DNA of 64,000 nucleotides from JBGVSA01 sp041807905 (GCF_041807905.1 NZ_JBGVSA010000006.1:1-64000), one strand, 5' to 3'; shown: positions 26,109-35,191, numbered from the stretch's first letter. Notes: generated from the letters alone by a model not told the origin. Program-made: numbers and translations.

Positions 26109-26846
26109 TCATTCGCGGTCGAGGACCCGGTCTACGACGAAATCGGCCCAGCCCTTGGCGTGGAAGCGTGCGCGCAGCGCTTCGCGGTCGTAGACCGTCT
26201 CGACCCAGGTCATGAAGTCGATCGGCGTCCGGGCGTTGTAGGCAAGATAATCGTAGAAGAACGCGTCGAGAATGCCGGTCTTGGATGATTTGATATGGCC
26301 GTAGATCCAGCCCAGTTCGCTCAGGGCTTTTTCGATGGGGTCTCCCAGCCGGAAGTGGCGGTACAGCACCGAGGCGAAGCCGGCGCGGTCCGCGCCCGAC
26401 TTGCAATGCAGCATCGCCGGGTATTCGAGGCGCTCGAACAAGGCCTTGGTGGCCTGGATGACCTTCACCTCGGGCGCGCTGCGCGACAGGATGCCCTTGT
26501 GGTTGATCAGTTCGATGCCGAGTTCGCGGCAGGCGGCTTCTTCCAGCGCGTAGCGACCGCTGTCGTCCGCGCCGCGCAGGTTGATGATGCTGCGGATGCC
26601 GTATTTGCGGTGGTATTTGCGAATCTGGCGCGGCGAAGGCTGGCTGCACCGATACATCCCTCCCGGCAGGGCGTGGACGTTGTTGTAGATTTCGCGGAAG
26701 AAGCCATGGTCGACGAAGAACATGTCGAGCCATGCCAGCATGCGCTCTTTGAAGGAGTCGAGTTTCCGCGTCACAAAAGGGGTCCGGGTGGGCAAACAGG
26801 CGATTATCCCGGTCAGGAGCGTCCGCCACAAGCCGCGTGCTAACAT
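26109..26846 (-). CDS. Tyrosine/dual-specificity phosphatase-like protein
   Basis: A 245-aa protein with the catalytic P-loop HCKSGADRAG (Cys148, Arg154; CX5R), and an upstream general-acid region near KYGIRSIINLRG. A hydrophobic N-terminal stretch (LLTGIIACL) may anchor it to the membrane. The family removes phosphate from phosphotyrosine proteins, and some bacterial members act on phospholipids or polyphosphorylated lipids. Its position immediately before msbA suggests a role with lipid A or envelope lipids, but that is inference. Divergent from the helicase gene with only 28 bp between the starts. Confidence 0.85.
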   Translation of the reverse strand: MLARGLWRTLLTGIIACLPTRTPFVTRKLDSFKERMLAWLDMFFVDHGFFREIYNNVHALPGGMYRCSQPSPRQIRKYHRKYGIRSIINLRGADDSGRYALEEAACRELGIELINHKGILSRSAPEVKVIQATKALFERLEYPAMLHCKSGADRAGFASVLYRHFRLGDPIEKALSELGWIYGHIKSSKTGILDAFFYDYLAYNARTPIDFMTWVETVYDREALRARFHAKGWADFVVDRVLDRE

Positions 26847-26874
26847 CGGCGGCTGATCCGCGCCACATATTCAC

Positions 26875-28836
26875 ATGCAGGACATTGCCAGCCATTTCGC
26901 CGACGACGGCTCGCTCGCGCGAGTGATTCCCGGATTCCGACCGCGTCCGCAACAGCTTGAAATGGCGCAGACCATCGCCGCTGCCGTCAAGGGCAACCGC
27001 GTACTCGTGGCCGAGGCGGGCACCGGCACCGGCAAGACCTTCGCGTACCTCGTGCCGGCGCTGCTGTCCGGCGGCAAGGTCATCATCTCGACCGGCACCA
27101 AGACCCTGCAGGACCAGCTCTTCCACCGCGACCTGCCCGCCGTGCGCAACGCGCTGCGCGTGCCGGTGACCGTCGCGCTGCTCAAGGGGCGCGCCAACTA
27201 CGTCTGCCACTACCACCTGGAGCGGGCCCAGCTCGAAGGGCGTTTCTTTTCGCGCGAAGACGGCGAGCATGTTCGCACCATCGCGCGCTTCGCCAAGGTC
27301 AGCAAGACCGGTGACAAGGCCCTGTGCGCCGAGGTGCCGGAGGATTCCACCGCGTGGTTGCAGGTGACGTCCACGCGCGAGAACTGCCTTGGCCAGGAAT
27401 GCCCCAACGCCAAGGAATGTTTCGTCATGGCCGCCCGCCGCGCCGCGCAGGAAGCCGACGTGGTGGTGGTCAATCACCATCTGTTCTTTGCCGACGTCAT
27501 GCTGCGCGACGAAGGCATGGCCGAGCTGCTGCCGGCCTGCAACACGGTGATCTTCGACGAAGCGCATCAATTGCCGGAAACGGCCTCGCTGTTCTTCGGC
27601 GAATCGGTTTCAACGGGGCAGATGCTCGACTTGGCCCGCGACACCCGAAACGAAGCGCTGGCTTCTGCGCGCGATTTCGTGCCCCTGCAGGACGCCACGC
27701 GCTCGCTCGAAAAGGCTGCCCGCGATCTGCGGCTGGCGATCCCCGGCGAAAACGCGCGCTACGGCTACGCTCAGATGGCCGACAACGCGGATTTCCACAA
27801 GGCGGTGGATGAGGTCGAAGCCCAGCTCGAGAACTTCGTCGCGTTGGCGGAAACGCAGGCCGAGCGTTCCGAGGGACTGGAAAAATGCTGGCAGCGCGCC
27901 ACCGACATGAGCGAGCGCCTGCAACGCTGGCGGCGCGTCGACCAGCCGGACATCATCCGTTGGGTGGAAGTCTTCAGCCAGTCGGGCGCGCTCAACAGCA
28001 CGCCGCTCAAGGTCGCCGATATCTTTGCCAAACAGATCGAAGGCAATGCCAAGAGCTGGATTTTCACCAGCGCGACGCTGGCAGTCGGCAAGAGTTTCGG
28101 CCACTACAACGATGAACTCGGCCTGAGTCAGCTCGAACAGCCGCCGGAAACCGCCATGTGGGGAAGCCCCTTCGAGTACGGCGAACAGGCGGTGCTGTAT
28201 GCACCCACCGGCATGCCCGATCCGAACAGCTTCAACTACGCCGAGGCGGTGGTCGAGGCTGCCGTGCCGGTAATCCGCGCCGCACAGGGCAGGGCATTCG
28301 TGTTGTGCACTTCGCTGCGCGCCATGCAGCGCATTCATGAAGGCTTGCTCGAACGCTTCACGCGCGAAGGGCTGGAATTCCCGCTGCTGATGCAGGGGCA
28401 GGGCTCGCGTTCCGAACTGCTCGACCGTTTCCGTCGCCGCGGCAATGCGGTGCTGGTAGCGAGCCAGAGCTTCTGGGAAGGCGTCGACGTGCCGGGCGAT
28501 GCGCTGTCGGTGGTGATCATCGACAAGCTGCCGTTCGCGCCGCCCGACGATCCGGTCCTCAAGGCGCGCGTCGAGTGGATGGAAAAGCAGGGCCGCAACC
28601 CGTTCATGGAATACCAACTGCCGCGCGCGGTGATCAGCATGAAGCAGGGCGCCGGGCGGCTGATCCGCACTGAGCGGGATCGCGGCGTGCTGATGATCTG
28701 CGACCCGCGCATGATCAGCAAACCCTACGGCCGCCGCGTGTGGCAAAGCCTGCCGCCGATGCGCCGTTCCCGGGCCGAAGAAGAAGTGGTGGAGTTTCTC
28801 CGCCAGTTGCCCGCGCCGGCCACCTCGCGCGACTGA
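26875..28836 (+). CDS. yoaA: YoaA/DinG-family Fe-S DNA helicase
   Basis: A 653-aa superfamily 2 (XPD-like) 5'-3' helicase. Walker A EAGTGTGKT (Lys54), DEAH box at 228-231, GRANYVCHY and later Cys171, Cys176 and Cys182 that, with Cys111, would ligate a 4Fe-4S cluster. C-terminal motifs: SQSFWEGVDVPGD and QGAGRLIRTERDRG. The family unwinds forked DNA and R-loops in repair. The length and N-terminus (PGFRPRPQQLEMAQ) fit YoaA better than DinG. Confidence 0.9.
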   Translation: MQDIASHFADDGSLARVIPGFRPRPQQLEMAQTIAAAVKGNRVLVAEAGTGTGKTFAYLVPALLSGGKVIISTGTKTLQDQLFHRDLPAVRNALRVPVTVALLKGRANYVCHYHLERAQLEGRFFSREDGEHVRTIARFAKVSKTGDKALCAEVPEDSTAWLQVTSTRENCLGQECPNAKECFVMAARRAAQEADVVVVNHHLFFADVMLRDEGMAELLPACNTVIFDEAHQLPETASLFFGESVSTGQMLDLARDTRNEALASARDFVPLQDATRSLEKAARDLRLAIPGENARYGYAQMADNADFHKAVDEVEAQLENFVALAETQAERSEGLEKCWQRATDMSERLQRWRRVDQPDIIRWVEVFSQSGALNSTPLKVADIFAKQIEGNAKSWIFTSATLAVGKSFGHYNDELGLSQLEQPPETAMWGSPFEYGEQAVLYAPTGMPDPNSFNYAEAVVEAAVPVIRAAQGRAFVLCTSLRAMQRIHEGLLERFTREGLEFPLLMQGQGSRSELLDRFRRRGNAVLVASQSFWEGVDVPGDALSVVIIDKLPFAPPDDPVLKARVEWMEKQGRNPFMEYQLPRAVISMKQGAGRLIRTERDRGVLMICDPRMISKPYGRRVWQSLPPMRRSRAEEEVVEFLRQLPAPATSRD

Positions 28837-28854
28837 AGCGGGCGCGTGGAAGAT

Positions 28855-29661
28855 TCAGGCCGGGATCAGTTCATCGAGCCAGAAAGGCTTCGGTCCGGGC
28901 GGAAAGAATGCGTGCCACCAGGATTCGCCGAAATGGTGGTATTGCAGGCCGACGCTCTGCCCGAGCAGTTTCATCGATCTTTCGGTCTGAAATGAGATGT
29001 GCCCATTGCGGGGCACGCAGTACCACCATTTGTCCAGACCGGCGCTCACGATTTCGGGGCGACATAGCTCGGTGGTGAGCAGAATGCCGCCACCTTCTTC
29101 CAGGAGTCCGGCGAGGTTCGACATCAGCAACAATGGGTTGGTCACGTGTTCGAATACTTCAAAGCACGTCACCATGTTGAATTTCCTGGAAGGCGGCGTG
29201 CTGTCGGCCGTGAAGGGGTCGAAGCTCGCCACGTCGGCGAAACCCGCCTCGCGCAGCCTGTACTCGAGGATGCCCGATCCGGACCCATAGTCCAGGATCG
29301 CCAGATCGCGGCTCCATTTCTGGAAGTGGAAAGTCAGCGTCCTGGCGAATTCGCTCGCGCGCTTTCCGGAATAGTCGGGGTCATGGACGAGATATTCGTC
29401 GTTGTAGATGTGCTCGGCGAAATCTGCCTCATCCCAGGCATCAAAATAGCGGGTGAATGTGAAACCGCATTCGGAGCACTGGTAGAAGTAGACCGGTCTT
29501 CCGCTGTATTCCCCGACTTTTCTGCCTGCGCGGAAATCCGTTCCGCTGAATGACGCGTCGAACAGGCCGACGATTCTCGATTCGGCGCGACATATCTTGC
29601 AGTCGCACGTCTTCGGTGTACGCGGGATTTCAAAAGAATTATGTTGCTCGCGCTCGTGCAT
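28855..29661 (-). CDS. Class I SAM-dependent methyltransferase with N-terminal zinc-ribbon-like motif
   Basis: A 268-aa protein. N-terminal cysteines CDCKIC and, later, CSECGF form a zinc-ribbon-like pair. The methyltransferase domain has SAM motif I ILDYGSGSGILEYRL, acidic loop VASFDPF, and FEVFEHVTNP (the motif of methyltransferase type 12). It would methylate a small molecule or saccharide; the substrate is unknown. It faces the helicase gene, with 18 bp between the stops. No terminator seen between them. Confidence 0.8.
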   Translation of the reverse strand: MHEREQHNSFEIPRTPKTCDCKICRAESRIVGLFDASFSGTDFRAGRKVGEYSGRPVYFYQCSECGFTFTRYFDAWDEADFAEHIYNDEYLVHDPDYSGKRASEFARTLTFHFQKWSRDLAILDYGSGSGILEYRLREAGFADVASFDPFTADSTPPSRKFNMVTCFEVFEHVTNPLLLMSNLAGLLEEGGGILLTTELCRPEIVSAGLDKWWYCVPRNGHISFQTERSMKLLGQSVGLQYHHFGESWWHAFFPPGPKPFWLDELIPA

Positions 29662-29765
29662 GATTTTGTCTGGCCGTCCCAGTGTTTATAGGAAAAAACG
29701 GAGCCGGCCGCGCGGAGCTTGCACCGGCGCCGTTCATGCAAAGTCGTTTTACGGGGCGGAGTGCC

Positions 29766-30266
29766 TCAGGCGTCCACGGTGAAGATCACGGCGCGGTCGG
29801 CTGCCGCTGCGCGCTCGAACAGATCCACCACGTTGCCGAACAACGCCCACACGTAGGCGAAATCCTCGTCGCTCAGTTCCGAGCCGTAGCTTTCGCGATC
29901 GATCTCGTCGTAGCGCTCGTGCAGTGAGTCGCGCGACATGCGCCGCGCGGCGACGGCGACTTCCTTGACCTGGGCAGCCGTGACATACGAGACGGTGTAC
30001 TCGGTCTCTTCCCAGGCCACGAGCTGGCGCCCCCCGCAGATGAGGTGGTTGAGCGGATACTCGCCGCCCTCGTAGAGCAATTCTCCATTGCAGAAGCAGC
30101 GATGGATGGCGTCCCAGGCAGTGTCGGATTCGGCCAGCCAGTTCTTGTCCCAGGCCTCTTCGATGTCGGCGATGACATCGAGCAATGCGTCGTCGTCGCC
30201 TTCGGCGGCCAGCAAGCGCGCTTCCTGCTCGGCGTCGAGGGCGAAATGGATTCCCTGGTAGGTCAT
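29766..30266 (-). CDS. DUF1877 (YfbM-like) family protein
   Basis: A 166-aa acidic protein starting MTYQGIHFALDAEQEARLL, with DIEEAWDKNWLAESDTAWDAIHRC typical of the DUF1877 fold and a terminal YVWALFGNVVDLFERAAAADRAVIFTVDA. Function unknown. The start at 30266 is fixed by an AGGAGG ribosome site 8 nt upstream; earlier in-frame starts lack one. Monocistronic. Confidence 0.8.
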   Translation of the reverse strand: MTYQGIHFALDAEQEARLLAAEGDDDALLDVIADIEEAWDKNWLAESDTAWDAIHRCFCNGELLYEGGEYPLNHLICGGRQLVAWEETEYTVSYVTAAQVKEVAVAARRMSRDSLHERYDEIDRESYGSELSDEDFAYVWALFGNVVDLFERAAAADRAVIFTVDA

Positions 30267-30476
30267 GGAGCGGCCTCCTGCGAAAAAGGTCTGCATTGTC
30301 TCGCGACGCGCGTGGGCGGCCAAGCCCGACGCTCGTCGTGTTTTTCGTGCCGCATATCACGCCGGCATGTCTCGATACGGGAAACCCCCGTCGCCCCATC
30401 GCCGGCCTTTGGCTAGCCTGCGAGCACGCGCAGTGCATGTGTGCTGCATGCTGCGTGCCCCCGGAGGCGTACAACG

Positions 30477-31001
30477 ATGCTCAACGACATTCTCGTCAAG
30501 ACAGAGGCGGGACAGCAGGAAATCCAGGATCGCAAGCTCAGGCTCACGCCGCGTCAACGCACCTTGCTGGTGACCGTGGACGGCAAACAGACCGGCACTC
30601 GACTGCTCGAAACGCTGGCGCCGGCCGGCGTGACCGAAGATATGTTGATGTCCCTGATCGAGCAGGGACTGGTGGTCCCGGGTGGCGGTGTCGACGGTGG
30701 CGGCTCGCCGGCGACGGTGGCGACGACGTTGGCTGCATCGCCGACAGCAGGCCACGTGGCGGTTGCTGAACCGGCCACCGACAGCCAGCGTCTGCAGGCC
30801 TTGTACGGTGTGTTCGACGTAACGATCCGCGCCTTCGGCATGCGCGGCTTCATGCTGCAATTGCAGTTGGAGAAAGCCGCCTCGATCGACGATTACCGGA
30901 GCCTCGCCGGTAATGTGCTCAGCGTGCTGGACAAATCGAAAGGCGAACGCGCGGTGTCGGACTTCATGAGCCAGGTAAAGCCTTTGCTGGGCACCTTATA
31001 G
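30477..31001 (+). CDS. Hypothetical protein with winged-helix-like N-terminus
   Basis: A 174-aa protein with no recognised family. Residues about 20-65 (KLRLTPRQRTLLVTVDGKQTGTRLLETLAPAG, then MLMSLIEQGLV) resemble a small helical winged-helix-type domain. A Gly/Ala/Thr-rich linker follows, then a helical C-terminal region (LQALYGVFDVTIRAFGMRGFMLQLQLEKAASIDDYRSLAGNVL). GGAGG lies about 10 nt before ATG 30477. No signal or membrane segment. It might be a regulator or adaptor; function is open. Confidence 0.6.
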   Translation: MLNDILVKTEAGQQEIQDRKLRLTPRQRTLLVTVDGKQTGTRLLETLAPAGVTEDMLMSLIEQGLVVPGGGVDGGGSPATVATTLAASPTAGHVAVAEPATDSQRLQALYGVFDVTIRAFGMRGFMLQLQLEKAASIDDYRSLAGNVLSVLDKSKGERAVSDFMSQVKPLLGTL

Positions 31002-31166
31002 GCATCAAGCGCGTCATCGCCCGACGCCGCGAGCCTTTGCGCCTTTGAATACCGCTATCCAACGCGGGGCGGTCGTTGCCCGCGCCATCACTTATCGCCG
31101 GACCGCTTTCGCGACAATCATCATCTATTGCGCCGCAGCATTGGAGCAGGGCTGCCAGAGGTCTCC

Positions 31167-31185
31167 TATGCTTTGACCATGGTCA
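31167..31185 (+). promoter_or_regulatory. Candidate eda-kdgK promoter and operator
   Basis: A -10-like TATGCT at 31167-31172 is followed at 31174-31185 by the perfect 12-bp palindrome TGACCATGGTCA, which would overlap the start point. That is the usual place for a repressor of sugar-acid genes. No strong -35 at the right distance, so the promoter itself is uncertain. Confidence 0.4.
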
Positions 31186-31200
31186 GTGTTTTCCCTTGAT

Positions 31201-31256
31201 CGGCAATGCCCGATGCGGGAAAATGCCGGGTTGATGCGCCGCACCCCCTGTGGCGC
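31201..31256 (+). promoter_or_regulatory. Structured 5' leader of eda
   Basis: Two hairpins before the ribosome site. The first is nested: CGGCA/TGCCG enclosing CCCG/CGGG (31201-31228). The second is GCGCCGCA / TGTGGCGC (one G-U pair) with a CCCCC loop (31236-31256), followed by a T-rich tract. The second resembles an attenuator or translational control hairpin because GGAG at 31268 lies just after it. Confidence 0.4.
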
Positions 31257-31278
31257 TTTCTTACTTTGGAGATATGCG

Positions 31279-31968
31279 ATGGCTGCTAAGGACCGTATGG
31301 CCGTTCTGTCCGCGATGATGGAACAGGCTGTGATCCCCGTGTTCTATCATTCGGACGTTGAAGTTTGCATCAACGTTATCCAAGCCTGCGCCAACGGTGG
31401 CGCCAAGTGCATCGAGTTCACCAACCGCGGCGACTTCGCCTCGCATGTTTTCTACGACGTGACCCGCCACTTCACCAAGGCTGACCCGTCGGTCATCATG
31501 GGTGTGGGTTCCATCGTCGATGCCCCGACCGCCGGCATCTACATCGCCAACGGCGCCAAGTTCATCGTCGGCCCGCTGCTGAACGCCGACGTGGCCAAGG
31601 TCTGCAACCGTCGCGGCATTCCTTACAGCCCGGGTTGCGGTTCGGCCACCGAAATCGGTGACGCACAAGAATTGGGCTGCGAAATCGTCAAGGTCTTCCC
31701 GGGTTCGTCGGTTGGCGGCCCCGAATTCGTCAAGAGCGTCATGGGCCCGATGCCCTGGACGCGCATCATGCCCACCGGCGGCGTCGAGCCGACCGAAGAG
31801 TCGCTGCGCAAGTGGTACGGCGCTGGCATCGTTGCCTGCGGTATCGGCAGCAACCTGATCACCAAGGAACTGCTCGCTGCCAAGGATTACAAGGGCATCG
31901 AGAACAAGGTTCGCGAAACCGTTCAACTCATCAAGACCATCAAGGCCGACCTGGCTGCGAAAAAGTAA
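31279..31968 (+). CDS. eda: KDPG / 4-hydroxy-2-oxoglutarate aldolase
   Basis: A 229-aa aldolase. Schiff-base Lys138 in EIVKVFPGSS, Glu46 and Arg50 in CIEFTNR, and a GGVEPTEESLRKWYGAG segment that matches Eda. It splits 2-keto-3-deoxy-6-phosphogluconate into pyruvate and glyceraldehyde-3-phosphate. The ATG at 31279 follows GGAG; an in-frame extension from 31186 or 31234 is possible but would run through the leader hairpins. C-rich third positions suggest high expression. Directly followed by kdgK (12 nt). Confidence 0.9.
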   Translation: MAAKDRMAVLSAMMEQAVIPVFYHSDVEVCINVIQACANGGAKCIEFTNRGDFASHVFYDVTRHFTKADPSVIMGVGSIVDAPTAGIYIANGAKFIVGPLLNADVAKVCNRRGIPYSPGCGSATEIGDAQELGCEIVKVFPGSSVGGPEFVKSVMGPMPWTRIMPTGGVEPTEESLRKWYGAGIVACGIGSNLITKELLAAKDYKGIENKVRETVQLIKTIKADLAAKK

Positions 31969-31980
31969 GGACCAATAGAA

Positions 31981-33081
31981 ATGGCTGAACTGAAGATCAA
32001 AACGGCGGCGGAGACCAAGTGGGACTGCGTGTCCTTCGGCGAAGTGATGCTGCGCTTCGACCCGGGCTTCGGCCGCGTGCGCAACACCCGCACCTTCCAG
32101 GTGTGGGAAGGCGGCGGTGAATACAACGTCGCCCGCGCCATGCGCAAGTGCTGGGGCAAGCGCGCCGCCGTCGTGACGGCACTGCCCAAGAACGACCTGG
32201 GCTGGCTGGTGGAAGACTTCATCATGCAGGGCGGCGTTGACATGTCCCACGTCATCTGGCGTGACTTCGACGGCCTGGGCCGCAACACCCGCGTCGGCCT
32301 GAACTTCACGGAAAAGGGCTTTGGCCCGCGTCCGGCCCTGGGTTGCTCCGACCGTGGCCACTCGGCCGCCTCGCAGATCCGCCCGGGTGAAGTGAACTGG
32401 GAAAAGCTGTTCGGCGAAGAAGGCGTGCGCTGGTTCCAGACCGGCGGCATCTTCGCGGCGCTGGCCTCGAACACGGCCGAAGCCGTGCTGGAAGCCGTTG
32501 AAGTCGCCCAGAAGTACGGCACGGTCGTGGCCTATGACCTGAACTACCGCGCTTCGCTGTGGAAGAGCCAGGGTGGCAAGGAAGGCGCTCAGAAGATCAA
32601 CCGCGAGATCGCCAAGTTCGTCGACGTGATGATCGGCAACGAAGAAGACTTCACGGCCTGCCTGGGCTTCGAAGTGGAAGGCGCCGACGAGCACCTGACC
32701 AACATCGAGACCGAAGGCTTCAAGAAGATGATCGAAACCGCGGTCAAGGCATTCCCCAACTTCAAGGTGGCTGCCACGACCCTGCGTAACGCCAAGACGG
32801 CGTCGATCAACGACTGGTCGGCCATCGTCTGGTACGACGGCCAGATCTACGAGTCGATGAAGCGCGACAACCTGGAAATCTACGACCGCGTCGGCGGCGG
32901 CGACGGCTTCGCCTCCGGCCTGGCCTACGGTTTCCTGGAAGGCAAGGGCCCGCAACTGGCTGTCGAGTACGGCGCAGCCCACGGCGCGCTGGCCATGTCG
33001 ACCCCGGGCGACACCTCGATGGTGCGCGTGGAAGAAGTCGAAGCAGCCATGAAGGGCAAGGGCGCTCGCGTCATCCGCTAA
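31981..33081 (+). CDS. kdgK: 2-dehydro-3-deoxygluconokinase (PfkB family)
   Basis: A 366-aa sugar kinase of the ribokinase family: SFGEVMLRFDP at the N-terminus, GGGEYNVARAM substrate loop, and the catalytic VGGGDGFASG (Asp308, in place of the more common GAGD). It phosphorylates 2-keto-3-deoxygluconate to the substrate of Eda. With eda it forms the lower part of the uronate/Entner-Doudoroff route. Same strongly biased codon use as eda. A terminator follows. Confidence 0.9.
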   Translation: MAELKIKTAAETKWDCVSFGEVMLRFDPGFGRVRNTRTFQVWEGGGEYNVARAMRKCWGKRAAVVTALPKNDLGWLVEDFIMQGGVDMSHVIWRDFDGLGRNTRVGLNFTEKGFGPRPALGCSDRGHSAASQIRPGEVNWEKLFGEEGVRWFQTGGIFAALASNTAEAVLEAVEVAQKYGTVVAYDLNYRASLWKSQGGKEGAQKINREIAKFVDVMIGNEEDFTACLGFEVEGADEHLTNIETEGFKKMIETAVKAFPNFKVAATTLRNAKTASINDWSAIVWYDGQIYESMKRDNLEIYDRVGGGDGFASGLAYGFLEGKGPQLAVEYGAAHGALAMSTPGDTSMVRVEEVEAAMKGKGARVIR

Positions 33082-33102
33082 GCGTTTCTTCCGCTTCATG
33101 AG

Positions 33103-33136
33103 AAAGCCCGGTTGGCGAAAGCCTCCGGGCTTTTTT
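33103..33136 (+). terminator. Rho-independent terminator of eda-kdgK
   Basis: AAAGCCCGG / CCGGGCTTTTTT with an interior loop that includes GGC/GCC. The T6 run follows the stem directly, 22 bp past the kdgK stop. Confidence 0.85.
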
Positions 33137-33273
33137 CTTGCACACTGTTTGATGCATGGCAATGTTGCAACTTGTCACACCTGTCCTACACGGAGTGCCT
33201 AGCCAGAATTCAAAAGCAGGAATAGTCTGCGTCGGGTTCCGCCCTGTTGCTTTTTGTCCCCCGTGTAGGTTCC

Positions 33274-33978
33274 ATGCAACGCCATCTCTCTCGCCTCGTT
33301 CTTGCCCTGTCCGTGCTCGTTGGCGCACTGCCCAGCCACGCCCAGCAGGCCGTCGCCACGATTGCCGCACCCGCGGCGGCCACCGCCGATGTGCGCTGGG
33401 AAGACAGCATCGAAGCCTTCGAGGCCGCCGATCGTGTCCATCGGCCCGAAACCGGCGGCGTCTTGTTCGTTGGCAGTTCGTCGATCCGTCTGTGGAACGA
33501 CCTGGAGCAGCAGTTCAGCAACGTCCCCGGTGTCATCAAGCGAGGGTTTGGCGGCTCGACCTTGTCGGCGTGCTCGCACTACGTGCAACGACTGGTGACG
33601 CCGTACAAGCCGAGGTTGGTGCTGGTGTACGCCGGCGACAATGATCTGGCGGAAGGCCGCACGCCCGAGCAAGTGGCCTACAGCTTCACACGCTTCGTGA
33701 ATGGCGTGCGGGCCGAACTACCCGACACACGCATCGCTTACATCTCGATCAAGCCGAGCCCGGCACGGATCGGGCTGGCCGAGCCGATCCGCGAGACCAA
33801 TCGCCTGATCCGTGAGTACATCTCGCACGGCCAGAACCTCGACTACGTCGACATCTACACGCCGATGCTTACGGCCGATGGTTCTCCGCGCGCCGAACTG
33901 TTCCGTTCGGACATGCTGCACCTGAACGACACCGGCTACGCGCTGTGGAAGCGCGTCATCTCGGCCCACCTGCCGTAA
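33274..33978 (+). CDS. Exported SGNH/GDSL-type esterase
   Basis: A 234-aa protein with signal peptide (RLVLALSVLVGALPSHA). All four SGNH blocks are present: nucleophile block VGSSSIRLW (Ser69), Gly block RGFGGST, GDND (Asn123) and the DMLHLN Asp-His pair near the end. These hydrolases deacylate sugars, lipids or peptidoglycan; the substrate is unknown. Convergent with opgC, the coding regions overlapping by 23 bp. An 8-bp inverted repeat GGCCCCGG / CCGGGGCC lies just beyond the stop (33997-34013). Confidence 0.85.
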   Translation: MQRHLSRLVLALSVLVGALPSHAQQAVATIAAPAAATADVRWEDSIEAFEAADRVHRPETGGVLFVGSSSIRLWNDLEQQFSNVPGVIKRGFGGSTLSACSHYVQRLVTPYKPRLVLVYAGDNDLAEGRTPEQVAYSFTRFVNGVRAELPDTRIAYISIKPSPARIGLAEPIRETNRLIREYISHGQNLDYVDIYTPMLTADGSPRAELFRSDMLHLNDTGYALWKRVISAHLP

Positions 33979-35104
33979 CCATCGGACCTTGCCCGGGGCC
34001 CCGGTCCGGGGCCGCAGGGTGGGTGTCGTCCATGCGCGCCGATATCCACGCGACCCCATAGAGCAGGGTCAGGCATCCGATCAGCAGCAGCGCGTCGATC
34101 ATCGGACCGTGGTCGAACTGCGGGCCGACCAGGGCCAGCGCGAACAGGACGATGACCAGATGCACGCAATAGACCGGCAACGAGGCCGCCCCCAATGTCT
34201 GCAGGTATCCGATGCGCGGCAGACGCCGCAGCGCGGCACCGTAGTGCGTCACCAGAATCAGCAGGGCGCAGAAATTCAGCAGACGCATCGGCCCCAGATG
34301 CCATTTGTCGAACAGCACGTTGATCATGTCGTCCGGCAGCACCTGGCCGAACGTATGCCGCCCGATGAAGCCCGCTACCGCGATGACGCCGCTGGCGATG
34401 ACCATCCAGCGCGGGATGCCCTCCAGCGCACTCGGCGTCGTGACGGTCGTGGTGCCCATCCATAGCCCCATCATCCACAGGAACTGCCAGCCGAAGGTCT
34501 CGAATGCGCCGGTTTCCTGGAACGGCACGGACAGGCCCGTGAGCGCCACGACGCCACTGTAGAGCAGGCGGCTGATGTCGAACTGGGCGACCAGCCAGAG
34601 CAAAAGACTGCACGTCAGCAGGCCGCGCCATCCATGTTTGAGGGCATGGCTGAGCAGCAACGGACTGACCAGCATGAACAGTACGTAGAGCGGCAGGATG
34701 TCGAGCAAGGGCGGGTTGTAGATCATCCCCAGGCCGGCCCAAAGCGCAGTGTTCGGCGCCTTCAGGAAGAACGATATGAGATTGGTGATCGCCGGTTGTT
34801 CCACGGCCACACCGATGGCAGCGATCGCCGTGAACAGAAAGATCAACAGCGCCGCCTGGCACAGATAGATTTTGATCGCGCGGCGCAGGAAGGCACTCTG
34901 CATCGCCGGCAGGCCGGCCTTGATGGCACGACGGCTATACACCATGCCGGCCATGAAGGCCGACAGGAAGACGAATCCCTCGGCGGCGGACACAAAACCT
35001 ATTGGCTGGCCGAGCGGATCGGCAAGGCGGGTCGGCAGGTGCGTGACGGTCATCAGCACCAGCATCAGCCCTCTGAGCGCATCCAGTTCCAGTCGCCGCG
35101 CCAT
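33956..35104 (-). CDS. opgC: OpgC-type acyltransferase-family membrane protein
   Basis: A 382-aa protein with about ten transmembrane helices. It begins RLELDALRGLMLVLMTVTHLPTRL, the OpgC/acyltransferase-3-like start, and continues with AAEGFVFLSAFMAGMVY. OpgC proteins succinylate osmoregulated periplasmic glucans. No opgG, opgH or opgD is in the window, so the acceptor is unproved. The C-terminal 20 residues are Pro/Gly-rich and overlap the end of the opposite gene. Confidence 0.85.
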   Translation of the reverse strand: MARRLELDALRGLMLVLMTVTHLPTRLADPLGQPIGFVSAAEGFVFLSAFMAGMVYSRRAIKAGLPAMQSAFLRRAIKIYLCQAALLIFLFTAIAAIGVAVEQPAITNLISFFLKAPNTALWAGLGMIYNPPLLDILPLYVLFMLVSPLLLSHALKHGWRGLLTCSLLLWLVAQFDISRLLYSGVVALTGLSVPFQETGAFETFGWQFLWMMGLWMGTTTVTTPSALEGIPRWMVIASGVIAVAGFIGRHTFGQVLPDDMINVLFDKWHLGPMRLLNFCALLILVTHYGAALRRLPRIGYLQTLGAASLPVYCVHLVIVLFALALVGPQFDHGPMIDALLLIGCLTLLYGVAWISARMDDTHPAAPDRGPGQGPMVTAGGPR

Positions 35105-35191
35105 CGCTGCCTCCTTGCCAACCGGCCATGCCTCGATGGTGCGCGGGCGGGGCGTGGCCGCGTATCGGCCAAACGCTCACAGGGCTGTCGG

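Noticed and set aside
31261..33162. 633-codon frame antisense to eda-kdgK
   Set aside because: Mirror frame produced by strong C/G third-position bias in both genes; no ribosome site or domain.
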